From: CAG-390 sp003523225
GTDB taxonomy: Bacteria; Bacillota; Clostridia; Oscillospirales; CAG-272
Reading direction: 5' to 3'
Length of the DNA: 64,000 nucleotides
NCBI GenBank assembly: GCA_902461815.1
Contig: CABPZE010000007.1
Span: 1 to 64,000, forward strand
Part shown: positions 53,564 to 62,098 of the stretch, one piece after another
Layout: the number at the start of each line of letters is the position of its first letter
Position numbering within the stretch: the first letter of the stretch is position 1
The notes under the pieces: model-generated
Databases searched by the model: none
What the model was told of the DNA's origin: nothing
The model's input: the letters and a program-made list of their open reading frames with translations, nothing else
Position numbers and translations under genes: made by a program

Positions 53564-55194
53564 TGAACACTGAAGCTCAGAAAGCAGGGCGACTGAGACC
53601 TTGCATGGTATTTTATATCATACTCGCCGCCGCGGCGGTGATATTTCCGACGATCTTCTTTGTGTCCGGACAAAAAGAGGCAGGAGTCGGGTTCCTGTTC
53701 TGGTGCTGTGTTGTATTTGGTCTGTTTATCAGCCGTCCTTCCTCTCTGCTTCATAAGCTCAGGACAGACAACATGGGCGTATGGGGGCGTGTGCTGACAC
53801 TTGTTTTACTGATCGCAACCATAGCCGTGTGTATACTCCCGATGTCGCTTTCCCCATACTGGAACGGAGAAATTCCGGGACATCGCAACCAGTACGAAAA
53901 GCTCGCCGAGTCTATTCTTGACGGACACGTTTACCTTGACTACGGGGATGACACCAGTGCGCTTGAGGCGCTGGAAAATCCTTATGACCCTGCAAAGCGT
54001 ACTGCCGCTCACGTAAGATTCCGTTGGGATCACGTGTGGTATAACTCTCATTACTATATGTATTTCGGGGTCGTTCCGGTTTTTCTGATCTTTATTCCAT
54101 TCCGGCTGATAACGGGGCAGTCGCTAACTACCTACCACGCAACGCAGGTGTTTGTGGCGGCGGCGATAATAGGTTTCTTCATGCTGTTTTATCTGCTGGC
54201 AAAAGCCTTTTTCCCTAAAATGTCGCTTGGAACCTACCTTGCGCTTTCCTGTGCTTTCTCAATTCTGTCGCTGTGGTACAGCACCTCCGCGCCGGCGCTT
54301 TACTGCACTGCCATCACCTCCGCAATATGCATGGAGATATGGAGTCTTTACTTCTTTTTCCGTGCGGTCTATGCCGAGCAAAAGGAAAACAGGCAGATAC
54401 TTTTGGCTGGAATAGGGGCGCTGTTCGGTGCGCTGGCGTTCGGCTGCCGCCCGCCTATCGCGCTTGTGAATATAATTGTTGTTCCGCTTTTGTATGTGTT
54501 TCTGCGTCAGCGCAAATTCAGCGCGCGTCTGCTTGGCAAGCTGGCGCTTGCGGCAATGCCGTATTTTGTGATAGGCGCGGCGCTGATGTATTATAACTAT
54601 ATAAGATTCGGCAATCCGTTTGAATTCGGTCAGACATATCAGCTTACCGTTGCCGACCAGACTCAGTACAGCAGCTTTGCCGATGCATTTGACCTCAGCA
54701 AGCAGCTTAACGGTATGCTTGAAAACTTTCTGGGTATGGGGCAGTTTACCAGTGAATTTCCGTATGTCCGTTACAGCGGCGCGCTTATAAACTTCCCGAT
54801 CCTGTGCCTTTCCGCGGGGGTCATCCGCACGTCTGTTTTCAGACAGCTTAAAGAAAAAAAACTGCTGCCGGCTGTTATCGCGCTTTTCATGCTCCCGCTG
54901 ATAATCACCTTTATAGATGTGCTGTGGTCACCGTATCTTATGGAGCGCTATCGCCTTGACATTTATTTTATCATGTCAATACTCTGCTTTATCATCGTTG
55001 GCTTGTGGTATAACGGCGTAGAGCCGCGCCGTCAGAACGCCTTTGGCTGCTTCATAATGATAGCGTCAATTATCACCGCCATTTATGCGTTTATGCTCTT
55101 TTGCGTCCCTTATGACGGCAACGCGGCACAGCAGTGCGAGGGTATGCTCGAGGGCATTGAACAAACGGTGTTTTTCTGGAAATATATTAAATAA
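53563..55194 (+). CDS. Polytopic membrane protein, GT-C-type glycosyltransferase candidate
   Basis: A 543-residue protein with about eleven membrane helices. Between the second and third group of helices lies a large outer segment (about 100-160) holding GHRNQYEKLAESILDGHVYLDYGDDTS and HVRFRWDHVWY, a place where GT-C enzymes carry their acidic catalytic residues. The start overlaps the stop of the GT2 gene (TAATG). A likely role is transferring the lipid-linked sugar outside the membrane, in the ArnT/PMT-like manner, but the family match is only structural. Substrate unknown. Confidence 0.6.
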   Translation: MNTEAQKAGRLRPCMVFYIILAAAAVIFPTIFFVSGQKEAGVGFLFWCCVVFGLFISRPSSLLHKLRTDNMGVWGRVLTLVLLIATIAVCILPMSLSPYWNGEIPGHRNQYEKLAESILDGHVYLDYGDDTSALEALENPYDPAKRTAAHVRFRWDHVWYNSHYYMYFGVVPVFLIFIPFRLITGQSLTTYHATQVFVAAAIIGFFMLFYLLAKAFFPKMSLGTYLALSCAFSILSLWYSTSAPALYCTAITSAICMEIWSLYFFFRAVYAEQKENRQILLAGIGALFGALAFGCRPPIALVNIIVVPLLYVFLRQRKFSARLLGKLALAAMPYFVIGAALMYYNYIRFGNPFEFGQTYQLTVADQTQYSSFADAFDLSKQLNGMLENFLGMGQFTSEFPYVRYSGALINFPILCLSAGVIRTSVFRQLKEKKLLPAVIALFMLPLIITFIDVLWSPYLMERYRLDIYFIMSILCFIIVGLWYNGVEPRRQNAFGCFIMIASIITAIYAFMLFCVPYDGNAAQQCEGMLEGIEQTVFFWKYIK

Positions 55195-55227
55195 TTTTTT
55201 CGCAATATGCGATGAGGAGGTTTTTCA

Positions 55228-56145
55228 ATGATCAAAGTAGGAATGTACCCGATGAAATCCTCACAGTTTTCCGATGAGGAATGTCTTCGGATAATAAAAT
55301 CGGTAGGTTTTGACTTTGTGTGCCTTGGTATGCGCAAGATAGCTGACGGCGGACTCGGCGACATACTCAAGGCGTGCGAAAAGCTCTCTCTTCCCGTGGA
55401 CAACATCCACCTGACCGGAAACGGGACGACCGATATCTGGGAGGAGGGGCAGGCAGGCGAGGATATTACCGCGCGTTACTGCCGTGAAATTGAATTCTGC
55501 TCCTCTATGGGCATTCATGTCGGCATTACACATGTGACGTGGGGACGTAAACCGGTATGTCCTGTAAGCGAAACAGGACTTTCCCGCTTTGAGCGCATTG
55601 CCGAATGTGCGGCAAAAAATGACTTTCTGCTTGCACTTGAAAACTCGGTTTATCCGGAGCATCTGTACGCCGTTATGGATCGCCTTGCCGATTCGCCGAA
55701 CATCGGATTCTGCTTTGACAGCGGGCACCGCAACGCCTTTGCTCCCACCGAGGACTTCCTCGGGCGTTTCGGTTCGCGTCTTGCCGCAACTCATCTTCAG
55801 GACAATAACGGAAAGAGCGATCTGCACGTTATGCCCCTTGACGGCTGTGCGCCGTGGCAGGAGAACGCAAAAAGCCTTGCCGCTACGCGGCTCGGCAGCA
55901 GCCGCATAACCGCCGAGGTATCGGGAGATCCGCTGAAGAAGATGCCGGGTCTCAGCCGTGAGGAGATCGCCAGGGTCATATCCCCCATGGCGGTCGCGGG
56001 AGATGAAAAGATAGTACATATATACGACGGAGCGGTAACCTTCTACGAGGACTTCAGCTATACGCAGAAGATAGAGCGTCTTTACGCGGCAATGAAGCGC
56101 GTTGCCGGAATGATCGAGGAAGAGTTAAAGAATACAAACGCATGA
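55228..56145 (+). CDS. Sugar phosphate isomerase/epimerase family (xylose isomerase-like TIM barrel)
   Basis: A 305-residue AP-endonuclease-2-like TIM barrel typical of sugar epimerases and inosose dehydratases. GAGGAGG precedes the ATG. Helpful parts are GFDFVCLGMRKIADGG near 27, NDFLLALENSVYPEH near 129 (metal Glu), IGFCFDSGHRNAF near 160 (metal Asp and His) and THLQDNNGKSDLH near 189 (metal His). These suggest a divalent metal site. Next to the FAD oxidoreductase, it may take part in catabolism of a sugar or inositol-type compound, without a named substrate. Confidence 0.82.
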   Translation: MIKVGMYPMKSSQFSDEECLRIIKSVGFDFVCLGMRKIADGGLGDILKACEKLSLPVDNIHLTGNGTTDIWEEGQAGEDITARYCREIEFCSSMGIHVGITHVTWGRKPVCPVSETGLSRFERIAECAAKNDFLLALENSVYPEHLYAVMDRLADSPNIGFCFDSGHRNAFAPTEDFLGRFGSRLAATHLQDNNGKSDLHVMPLDGCAPWQENAKSLAATRLGSSRITAEVSGDPLKKMPGLSREEIARVISPMAVAGDEKIVHIYDGAVTFYEDFSYTQKIERLYAAMKRVAGMIEEELKNTNA

Positions 56146-56229
56146 GCCTCTCCTTCGGTATACCAAGCCATGACCTTCGCGCCGTAATAATTCGATCTTC
56201 GGATATATGAAAAGGAACTGTCACAGACG

Positions 56230-57534
56230 ATGAATAACATAAGTATAACAAAAAACATTCCGGTAGTCGGCAAATATGACGTTGTGGTTTGCGGCGGAGG
56301 ACCCTCCGGATGGGTAGCCGCCACTGCGGCGGCAAGAAGCGGACGGCGCACAGCCCTTATTGAGCGCTTTGGCTTTCTTGGCGGCGCACAGACCGCGTGC
56401 TTTGTGGTTCCGATAAGCGGATTTTTCAAAAACGGCGAGCGTGTAGTGGGCGGCATCGCCTGGGAATATGTCGAAAGACTTATTGCCGACGGAGCGGCGC
56501 AGGTGGAAATGCCCAAGGGACACGTTTCGGTCGACACCGAATTCTGCAAGCTCGAATCCCAGCGTATGGTGCTTGAAGCCGGTGTGGATATCTACACCAA
56601 CTCATATATTTCCGGCGCTGTGCGCGATGGCAGCCGGATAAGCGCCGTTTACTTTGAAAATAAAAACGGAACCGAGGCACTTGCCGGTTCTTACTTTGTT
56701 GACGCGACGGGCGACGGCGACCTTTGCGCCGCTGCCGGCGTTCCTATGATAGTTCCGACCTCACCACAGCCGCTTTCGTTCTGCTTTGAGCTGAGCGGGG
56801 TCGATGTCACCACGCCGCTTTTGCGCGACTGCATACATCACAACGGCTACGGCGGAAAGCCCTCCTGCAACGCCGTCATACATGACTATCTCGACTCACT
56901 TTACCGCGAGGGAAAAGCGCCGATGTTCGGCGGTCCCTGGTTCAACACACTGCTGAACGGAGACAGGCTTATCGTCAATGTCACCCGCAATCCGGCAAGC
57001 GTGCTTGACAACCGCGCCTACGCCAAGGCGGAATGCGATATGCGCGAGGACATTTTCCGCATAGTGGAAATTCTTCGTGAAAAATTCCCGGAATTCAGGA
57101 ACTGCGTGATCTCCGGCACTCCGGCTAACGCGGGAGTGCGCGAGGGCAGACATCTTATCGGACTGCACTGCCTTACCGGAGACGAGGTGCTTTCCGCAGT
57201 CAATTTCCCCGATTCAATAGCGCGCGTGTCGCACCCGATGGACGTTCACAGGATCACCGACGCCGAGCAGACGCTGGTTCAGCTTGCAAAGGCGGGATAC
57301 GTACCCTACCGATCGCTTGTATCGGCTGACTGCGACAACCTTACGGTAGGTGGACGTATATTCTCCGCCGACGACATGGCGCACGCCACCGCCCGCGTAC
57401 AGGCAACGGCAATGGCTATCGGCGAGGCGGCGGGACGTGCCGCGGCTTTGTGCGCCGCCGACGGAACTCCGGTACAGCAGCTTGACACGGATCTTTTGCG
57501 CCGCACACTGCTTGAAAACGGCGCCGTGCTCTGA
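56230..57534 (+). CDS. FAD-dependent oxidoreductase
   Basis: A 434-residue flavoprotein of the FAD-dependent oxidoreductase (PF12831-like) family. The dinucleotide motif VVVCGGGPSGWVAATAAARSG is near residue 18, ALIERFGFLGGAQT near 42, FVDATGDGDLCAAAG near 157 and a C-terminal TVGGRIFSADDMAHATARVQATAMAIGEAAG that closes the FAD site. The substrate is unknown; such enzymes often oxidise sugars or cyclitols, consistent with the TIM-barrel gene 84 bases upstream. Confidence 0.83.
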   Translation: MNNISITKNIPVVGKYDVVVCGGGPSGWVAATAAARSGRRTALIERFGFLGGAQTACFVVPISGFFKNGERVVGGIAWEYVERLIADGAAQVEMPKGHVSVDTEFCKLESQRMVLEAGVDIYTNSYISGAVRDGSRISAVYFENKNGTEALAGSYFVDATGDGDLCAAAGVPMIVPTSPQPLSFCFELSGVDVTTPLLRDCIHHNGYGGKPSCNAVIHDYLDSLYREGKAPMFGGPWFNTLLNGDRLIVNVTRNPASVLDNRAYAKAECDMREDIFRIVEILREKFPEFRNCVISGTPANAGVREGRHLIGLHCLTGDEVLSAVNFPDSIARVSHPMDVHRITDAEQTLVQLAKAGYVPYRSLVSADCDNLTVGGRIFSADDMAHATARVQATAMAIGEAAGRAAALCAADGTPVQQLDTDLLRRTLLENGAVL

Positions 57535-57599
57535 TACCGTTACCGGCTAAGCCAAAAGGGGGACGCAGAAGATACTACTGTGTCCCTTTAGAAATGTCA

Positions 57600-57635
57600 A
57601 AACCTCCCCCTGCACAGTCGGCAGAGGGAGGTTTA
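57600..57635. terminator. Stem-loop between convergent FAD oxidoreductase and exchanger genes
   Basis: AAACCTCCCCCTGC (from 57600) pairs with GCAGAGGGAGGTTT (to 57634) around a short loop, flanked by A/T-rich DNA. Confidence 0.75.
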
Positions 57636-57651
57636 CTTATTTACGTTTGAT

Positions 57652-58923
57652 TTACGCTATAAATGTTCCGATAAGGTTGGACGCGAGCACTACCAGCACC
57701 AACGCAACTGGGTAGGTGGCGGCGTATGCCGCGGCAACATCGTCGGTTCCCGACACTCCGATAAGAGTTCCGAGCGCGGGGGTACTTGTCATTCCGCCGG
57801 TAAGCGAACCGAGGCTGTTGAGCATCGGGAGCTTAAAGACGTATTTGGCAAGGATATAGCCGAGTATCATGGGTATTATGGTCATGAGCGCTCCGGCGAT
57901 GAAGCCGAAGAGCACCAGCATCGCGCCGTATTCGGACGCGGCGACCTGAGACACCAGCTCAACTCCGCCCTCAACGCCTGCGCCGATGAGGAAGAGCATG
58001 AGTCCCAGCTCGCGGAATACCTTGAGCGTGGAATCGGATATTTTAAGGCTGAGACCTCCGATGTGTCCGAAATGACCGAGAATGAGCGCCATGATGAGCG
58101 GACCGCCGGTCATTCCGAGCGAGAAGCAAGCCCCGGAGAAGCCATCCTTGGTCAGCGGTATTTTGATAGAGCCGAGCAGGATGCCCAGTACCACGGCAAG
58201 TCCGAAAACGCCGAAGCCGAATTCGTCAAGCTGAAAGCGTTTTTTCTTTTCGGTCTTTGCGGTTTCTTCAGTCTTCCCGGTTTTGGTTATGCGGATGGCA
58301 TCGCGCTCACGCGCCATGTCGACGTGTGTGATCTTTGGGATTATCTGAACGAACAGCACAACACCGATGACTCCGAAGGGGTATGCGATAGCATGACCCA
58401 GCGCCACAAGTCCCTCCTCGGAGGCGACCTGCTTTGCAGCAGAAAACGCGGGGGTAGAGGTCAGCGCGCCGGAAAGCACGCCGTTGGCGAAGTCAGAGCC
58501 GATGCCGGGGATCAGTGCGAACACAACGGTCAGAGCCGCGCCGATAATGATAATTATAGCACCGAGCGGAACATATGATTTTGCGTTCTTTTTCAGATTG
58601 CGGAAAAAGTTAGGTCCGGCAATATATCCGACGGCGGTTACAAAGAGAACAAGCCCTACGTTTTCAAGGAACTTGTAGCTGGTGACAGCCGACGATTTTG
58701 CGCTTTCAATATAGAAGTTGGAAAGCACCGGAATATTCTGAAGTCCCGGCAGGGTAAAGAGATATCCGAACAGCAGAGCCATGATGAAAACTCCGGCGGT
58801 GCCAAGGGATACTCCCTTGATTTTAATACTGCCTATGGCATACCCGATAAGGCAGATCACAAACGCTCCGCAAAGCACCGTGGCAGTGCCGCTCATTCCG
58901 ATGAGTTTGTTTATGAATTCCAT
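57652..58923 (-). CDS. AspT/YidE-family anion exchanger, short form
   Basis: A 423-residue membrane protein of the aspartate:alanine exchanger duplication family. It has two repeats of about five helices, each with a GA(L/I)TSTPAF-like motif: SGALTSTPAFSAAKQ near 150 and TGGMTSTPALGTLIG near 385. Full AspT proteins have about 550 residues with TrkA-C domains between repeats; here only a short basic linker (about 205-235) remains. It is the last gene of the fumarate reductase cluster, 19 bases after frdA, so it might export succinate or swap it for a C4 precursor; this is inference. Confidence 0.82.
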   Translation of the reverse strand: MEFINKLIGMSGTATVLCGAFVICLIGYAIGSIKIKGVSLGTAGVFIMALLFGYLFTLPGLQNIPVLSNFYIESAKSSAVTSYKFLENVGLVLFVTAVGYIAGPNFFRNLKKNAKSYVPLGAIIIIIGAALTVVFALIPGIGSDFANGVLSGALTSTPAFSAAKQVASEEGLVALGHAIAYPFGVIGVVLFVQIIPKITHVDMARERDAIRITKTGKTEETAKTEKKKRFQLDEFGFGVFGLAVVLGILLGSIKIPLTKDGFSGACFSLGMTGGPLIMALILGHFGHIGGLSLKISDSTLKVFRELGLMLFLIGAGVEGGVELVSQVAASEYGAMLVLFGFIAGALMTIIPMILGYILAKYVFKLPMLNSLGSLTGGMTSTPALGTLIGVSGTDDVAAAYAATYPVALVLVVLASNLIGTFIA

Positions 58924-58942
58924 TGTCTTTCAGTTCTCCGGA

Positions 58943-60559
58943 TTATTTTGCTTCGTATCTGGGATTGCCGTGTGTGTAGCGCGGAAGAAGCATGGGAGAC
59001 ACCTTGTCGGTAACGATTCCGGCGGCTGCCATTTCTTCGTTGAAGCGGTCAATGTGGTCCAGGGTCAGCTTGCCGACCTCGACTTCCTTGGCGGCTTTTG
59101 CGGCGTTGACTCCGGCGTTTCTGCCGAAGACGATGATGTCAAGCAGAGAGTTGCCCATCAGACGGTTCTCGCCGTGGATACCGCCGACTGCCTCTCCGGC
59201 GACATAAAGACCGGGAACGTCGCTCTGACCGTTGGCGGCTATCTTTATTCCGCCGTTCTGGTAATGCAGTGTGGGGTAAACAAGGATCGGGACCTTGCGC
59301 ATATCGATCCCGTACTTGGCGTACATACGCATCATGGCGGGTATGCGTTTTTCAATCGTTCCCTCTCCTCCCTTGGCTTCGATCATCGGGGTGTCAAGCC
59401 AGACACCGTATCCGCCGTCGGGAGTGGGAACGCCCTTATGTCTTGCACGGCACTCACGGATGATGGATGCCGCGGCAACGTCACGGGTCTCAAGCGGGTG
59501 CATAAAGGCTTCGCCGTCAACGTTTACAAGCATTGCGCCGATGGAACGCACCTTCTCGGTTACAAGAGCGCCGAATATCTGAGACGGATATGCAGCTCCG
59601 GTGGGGTGATACTGGAGAGTATAGGCGTAAAGCAGAGGAGCGCCTACGCGGTAGGCAAGCACCAGACCGTCGGCGGTCGCGCCGTAGTGGTTGGAGGTCG
59701 GGAAGCCCTGATAGTGCATTCTTCCTGCTCCGCCGGTTGCGATGATAACGGTCTTGGCGCGGGCAACCATCAGCTCGTGCGTTTCCATATTCATAAGCAC
59801 AGCTCCGGCGGCGCGTCCGTTTTCGTCGAGTATCAGCTCGACGGCGGCGGTGAAATCGACCACGGGGATCGAGCGGTTCTGTACCTCATCGCGCAGCACG
59901 CGCATTATCTCAGCACCGGAATAGTCCTTGGCAGCGTGCATTCTCTTGCGGGAGGTTCCGCCGCCGTGGGTGGTTATCATTGTGCCGTCAGGCTCTTTAT
60001 CGAACATAACGCCCAGGTCATTGAGCCACTTGACGGCTCCGGGACCCTCAGTTACCAGCTTTTCCAGCAGTTCGGGGACGTTTTTGAAGTGTCCGCCGCC
60101 CAGTGCGTCGAGGTAATGAATGGCAGGGGAGTCACCGGGCTTGTCAGCCGCCTGTATTCCGCCTTCAGCCATCATGGTGTTGGCGTCTCCGTGGCGGAGC
60201 TTTGTCACGATCATAACATTTGCGCCGTTTTCCTGCGCCATGATTGCCGCGGCGGAGCCGGCTCCGCCGCCGCCGATGACGAGAACATCAACGTCATAAT
60301 CGGGAGCCTCGAGATTCACATCCGAAGCCTTGATGCGGCTGTGCGCCTGAAGCATTGCCGCCAGCTCAAGCGGTACTTTTTCGCCCTTGTTGGGACCTAT
60401 CTTCAGCGTGTCGAACTGGGATTCGATATAGTCGGGGTGGAATTCGTGCAGCAGCGCGTCCTTTTCGTCGGCAGTCATGCGGCGGGGCTCCATGCCGAGT
60501 CTTGCGGCACGGGTGGCTTCCACCTTTTTAATCGATTCAAGCATTTCCTGTGTGTACAT
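58943..60559 (-). CDS. frdA: Fumarate reductase flavoprotein subunit (soluble type)
   Basis: Probable fumarate-to-succinate reductase subunit, 538 residues. ATG at 60559 follows AAAGGGGG; an upstream TTG is rejected. A 65-residue leader precedes the FAD site VLVIGGGGAGSAAA near 92. Active-site pieces are present: TLQYHPTG near 300, LETRDVAAAS, PTLHYQNGGI near 445 and IHGENRLMGNSLLD near 475. The usual flavinylation segment SHTVAAEGG reads ANTMMAEGG, so the FAD-linking His is Asn and FAD is likely non-covalent. No cytochrome-anchor gene follows. FrdB-type and electron-input subunits lie upstream. Confidence 0.86.
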   Translation of the reverse strand: MYTQEMLESIKKVEATRAARLGMEPRRMTADEKDALLHEFHPDYIESQFDTLKIGPNKGEKVPLELAAMLQAHSRIKASDVNLEAPDYDVDVLVIGGGGAGSAAAIMAQENGANVMIVTKLRHGDANTMMAEGGIQAADKPGDSPAIHYLDALGGGHFKNVPELLEKLVTEGPGAVKWLNDLGVMFDKEPDGTMITTHGGGTSRKRMHAAKDYSGAEIMRVLRDEVQNRSIPVVDFTAAVELILDENGRAAGAVLMNMETHELMVARAKTVIIATGGAGRMHYQGFPTSNHYGATADGLVLAYRVGAPLLYAYTLQYHPTGAAYPSQIFGALVTEKVRSIGAMLVNVDGEAFMHPLETRDVAAASIIRECRARHKGVPTPDGGYGVWLDTPMIEAKGGEGTIEKRIPAMMRMYAKYGIDMRKVPILVYPTLHYQNGGIKIAANGQSDVPGLYVAGEAVGGIHGENRLMGNSLLDIIVFGRNAGVNAAKAAKEVEVGKLTLDHIDRFNEEMAAAGIVTDKVSPMLLPRYTHGNPRYEAK

Positions 60560-60572
60560 TGTTCTGCCCCCT

Positions 60573-61247
60573 TTATTTCTCAATTACTCTCTGATTGTAA
60601 AGCTCCTTCAGCTCGTCAAGGGGCTTGTTCATCAGCTTTTCGATAAGCTCTTTGAAGTCTCCGTTCTCTATCTCCTGTACTCTTTCCTCAAGATGCGCGC
60701 TCTTGGGAGCAAGATACTTACCGGTGAGACGGCGGGAGAGCAGAGCCACCTGCGGGTGAGTGATACCGGCAGGGCAGCGGGAGGAGCATATGCCGCACAT
60801 TACGCAGTCAAAGGACGCCTCGGCGCACTTTTCATACTCGCCGCGCTGTGCATATGCTATGTACTGCATTACATTCAGCCCCTGCGGACATGCCTTTGTG
60901 CAGGCGTTGCAGCCGATGCAGCTGTATATTTCGGGGTAAAGCTGCATCATTATCTGTTCCTCGGGCTTTACCTTTTCAATATCGTAGACCTGCTTTACCA
61001 GCGGGAAGAAGGGGAGCGTTGCGACATACATATTGTCCTCGACCTTTGTCTGGCAGGCAAGGCAGACCTTCAGCTCCCGGTCGCCTTTGATGCGGTAGAT
61101 GGTGGCGCAGGCACCGCAGAAGCCGCAGCGGCAGCCGCAACCGCGAACCAGCTGATATCCCGCATATTCCATCGCGCCCATGATCGTGAGGCTTGACGGA
61201 ACGGTGTATTTTTTACCCATGAGGTAGACGTTTACCATATTATCCAT
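60573..61247 (-). CDS. frdB: Fumarate reductase iron-sulfur subunit (FrdB-type, soluble variant)
   Basis: A 224-residue electron carrier subunit. ATG at 61247 follows AAAGGAG. The N-terminal ferredoxin-like domain has a Cys-rich loop GCGCRCGFCGAC near 37 and CLAC near 66 for a [2Fe-2S] cluster. The C-terminal part has CIGCNACTKACP near 110 and CVMCGICSSRCP near 147, both with four Cys. Quinone-linked FrdB/SdhB usually has three ligands at the last cluster. Here both look like [4Fe-4S], pointing to soluble redox partners. Sits between the PyrK-like gene and frdA. Confidence 0.85.
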   Translation of the reverse strand: MDNMVNVYLMGKKYTVPSSLTIMGAMEYAGYQLVRGCGCRCGFCGACATIYRIKGDRELKVCLACQTKVEDNMYVATLPFFPLVKQVYDIEKVKPEEQIMMQLYPEIYSCIGCNACTKACPQGLNVMQYIAYAQRGEYEKCAEASFDCVMCGICSSRCPAGITHPQVALLSRRLTGKYLAPKSAHLEERVQEIENGDFKELIEKLMNKPLDELKELYNQRVIEK

Positions 61248-61267
61248 AGCGTTTTTCTCCTTTTGAA

Positions 61268-62098
61268 TCAATACTCAGGCGGCAGTTCATCAAGCTGATC
61301 GAAGCTGAACACAGGACCGTCCTTGCAGACATACTTTGAACCGATATTGCAGCGTCCGCATTTGCCGATGCCGCATTTCATTCTCAGCTCCATCGTCGTC
61401 CAGACCTGATCAGGGCTGAAGCCCTGTTCGTTAAGTCCGGCAAGCGTGAACTTTATCATGATGGGAGGTCCGCACATGACCACAGTTTTTGAGGTGTCAA
61501 AGTTCAGCTCCTTGACATAGTTCGGCACAAAGCCGACGTGCCCGTCCCAGCCCTCCTGCGGGCGGTCGATGGTAAGGTGAACGTTAAAGCCCGGCTCTTT
61601 CATCCATTCCCCGGTGATCTCGGGGTAATCGACAAGATCGTCCTTGGAGCGTGAGCCGTAAACGATATCCACGTTGCCGTATTTATCGCGGTTGTCGCGG
61701 ATGTAGTTTATGACCGAGCGCAGCGGGGCAAGTCCTATACCTCCGGCGACAAAGACCAGATCCTTGCCCGCAAACACGGTGTCTACCGGGAAGCCGTTGC
61801 CGTAAGGACCGCGTATAGTAAGCTCCTGACCGACCTCGATGAGATGAAGCCAGCTTGTAAGACAGCCGCACTTCTTGATGCTGAATTCCATGTATTCATG
61901 GTTTGTGGGTGAGGAGGTGATGGAGAACATTGCCTCTCCCTTGCCGGGAATGGACAGCATTGCGCACTGACCGGGAATATGCTCAAAGCATTTGCCGCCC
62001 TCGCGCGCGTTTACGCGGAAGGTCTTTACGTCGGGGGTATCCCGGCGGATGTCGGTAACAACGCCTACGTGCGGAAAAAGAAGATTTTCGGATGACAT
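61268..62098 (-). CDS. FAD/NAD(P)-binding electron transfer subunit (HydG/PyrK-like)
   Basis: A 276-residue ferredoxin-reductase-type subunit, like sulfhydrogenase gamma, AsrB or PyrK. ATG at 62098 follows AAAGGAG and overlaps the previous stop (TAATG). FAD-binding AMFSITSSP near 58, nucleotide-binding VAGGIGLAPLRSVI near 112 and MCGPPIMIKF near 208 are present. Near the end MKCGIGKCGRCNIGSKYVC gives four Cys (spacing 4, 2 and 8) as the PyrK-type [2Fe-2S] site. It likely takes electrons from NAD(P)H (or passes them to NAD(P)+) within the fumarate reductase complex. Confidence 0.85.
   Translation of the reverse strand: MSSENLLFPHVGVVTDIRRDTPDVKTFRVNAREGGKCFEHIPGQCAMLSIPGKGEAMFSITSSPTNHEYMEFSIKKCGCLTSWLHLIEVGQELTIRGPYGNGFPVDTVFAGKDLVFVAGGIGLAPLRSVINYIRDNRDKYGNVDIVYGSRSKDDLVDYPEITGEWMKEPGFNVHLTIDRPQEGWDGHVGFVPNYVKELNFDTSKTVVMCGPPIMIKFTLAGLNEQGFSPDQVWTTMELRMKCGIGKCGRCNIGSKYVCKDGPVFSFDQLDELPPEY

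Noticed and set aside
58781..60646. Long plus-strand open frame of about 620 codons
   Set aside because: Antisense to frdA and the exchanger 5' end; a shadow of high-GC coding strands.
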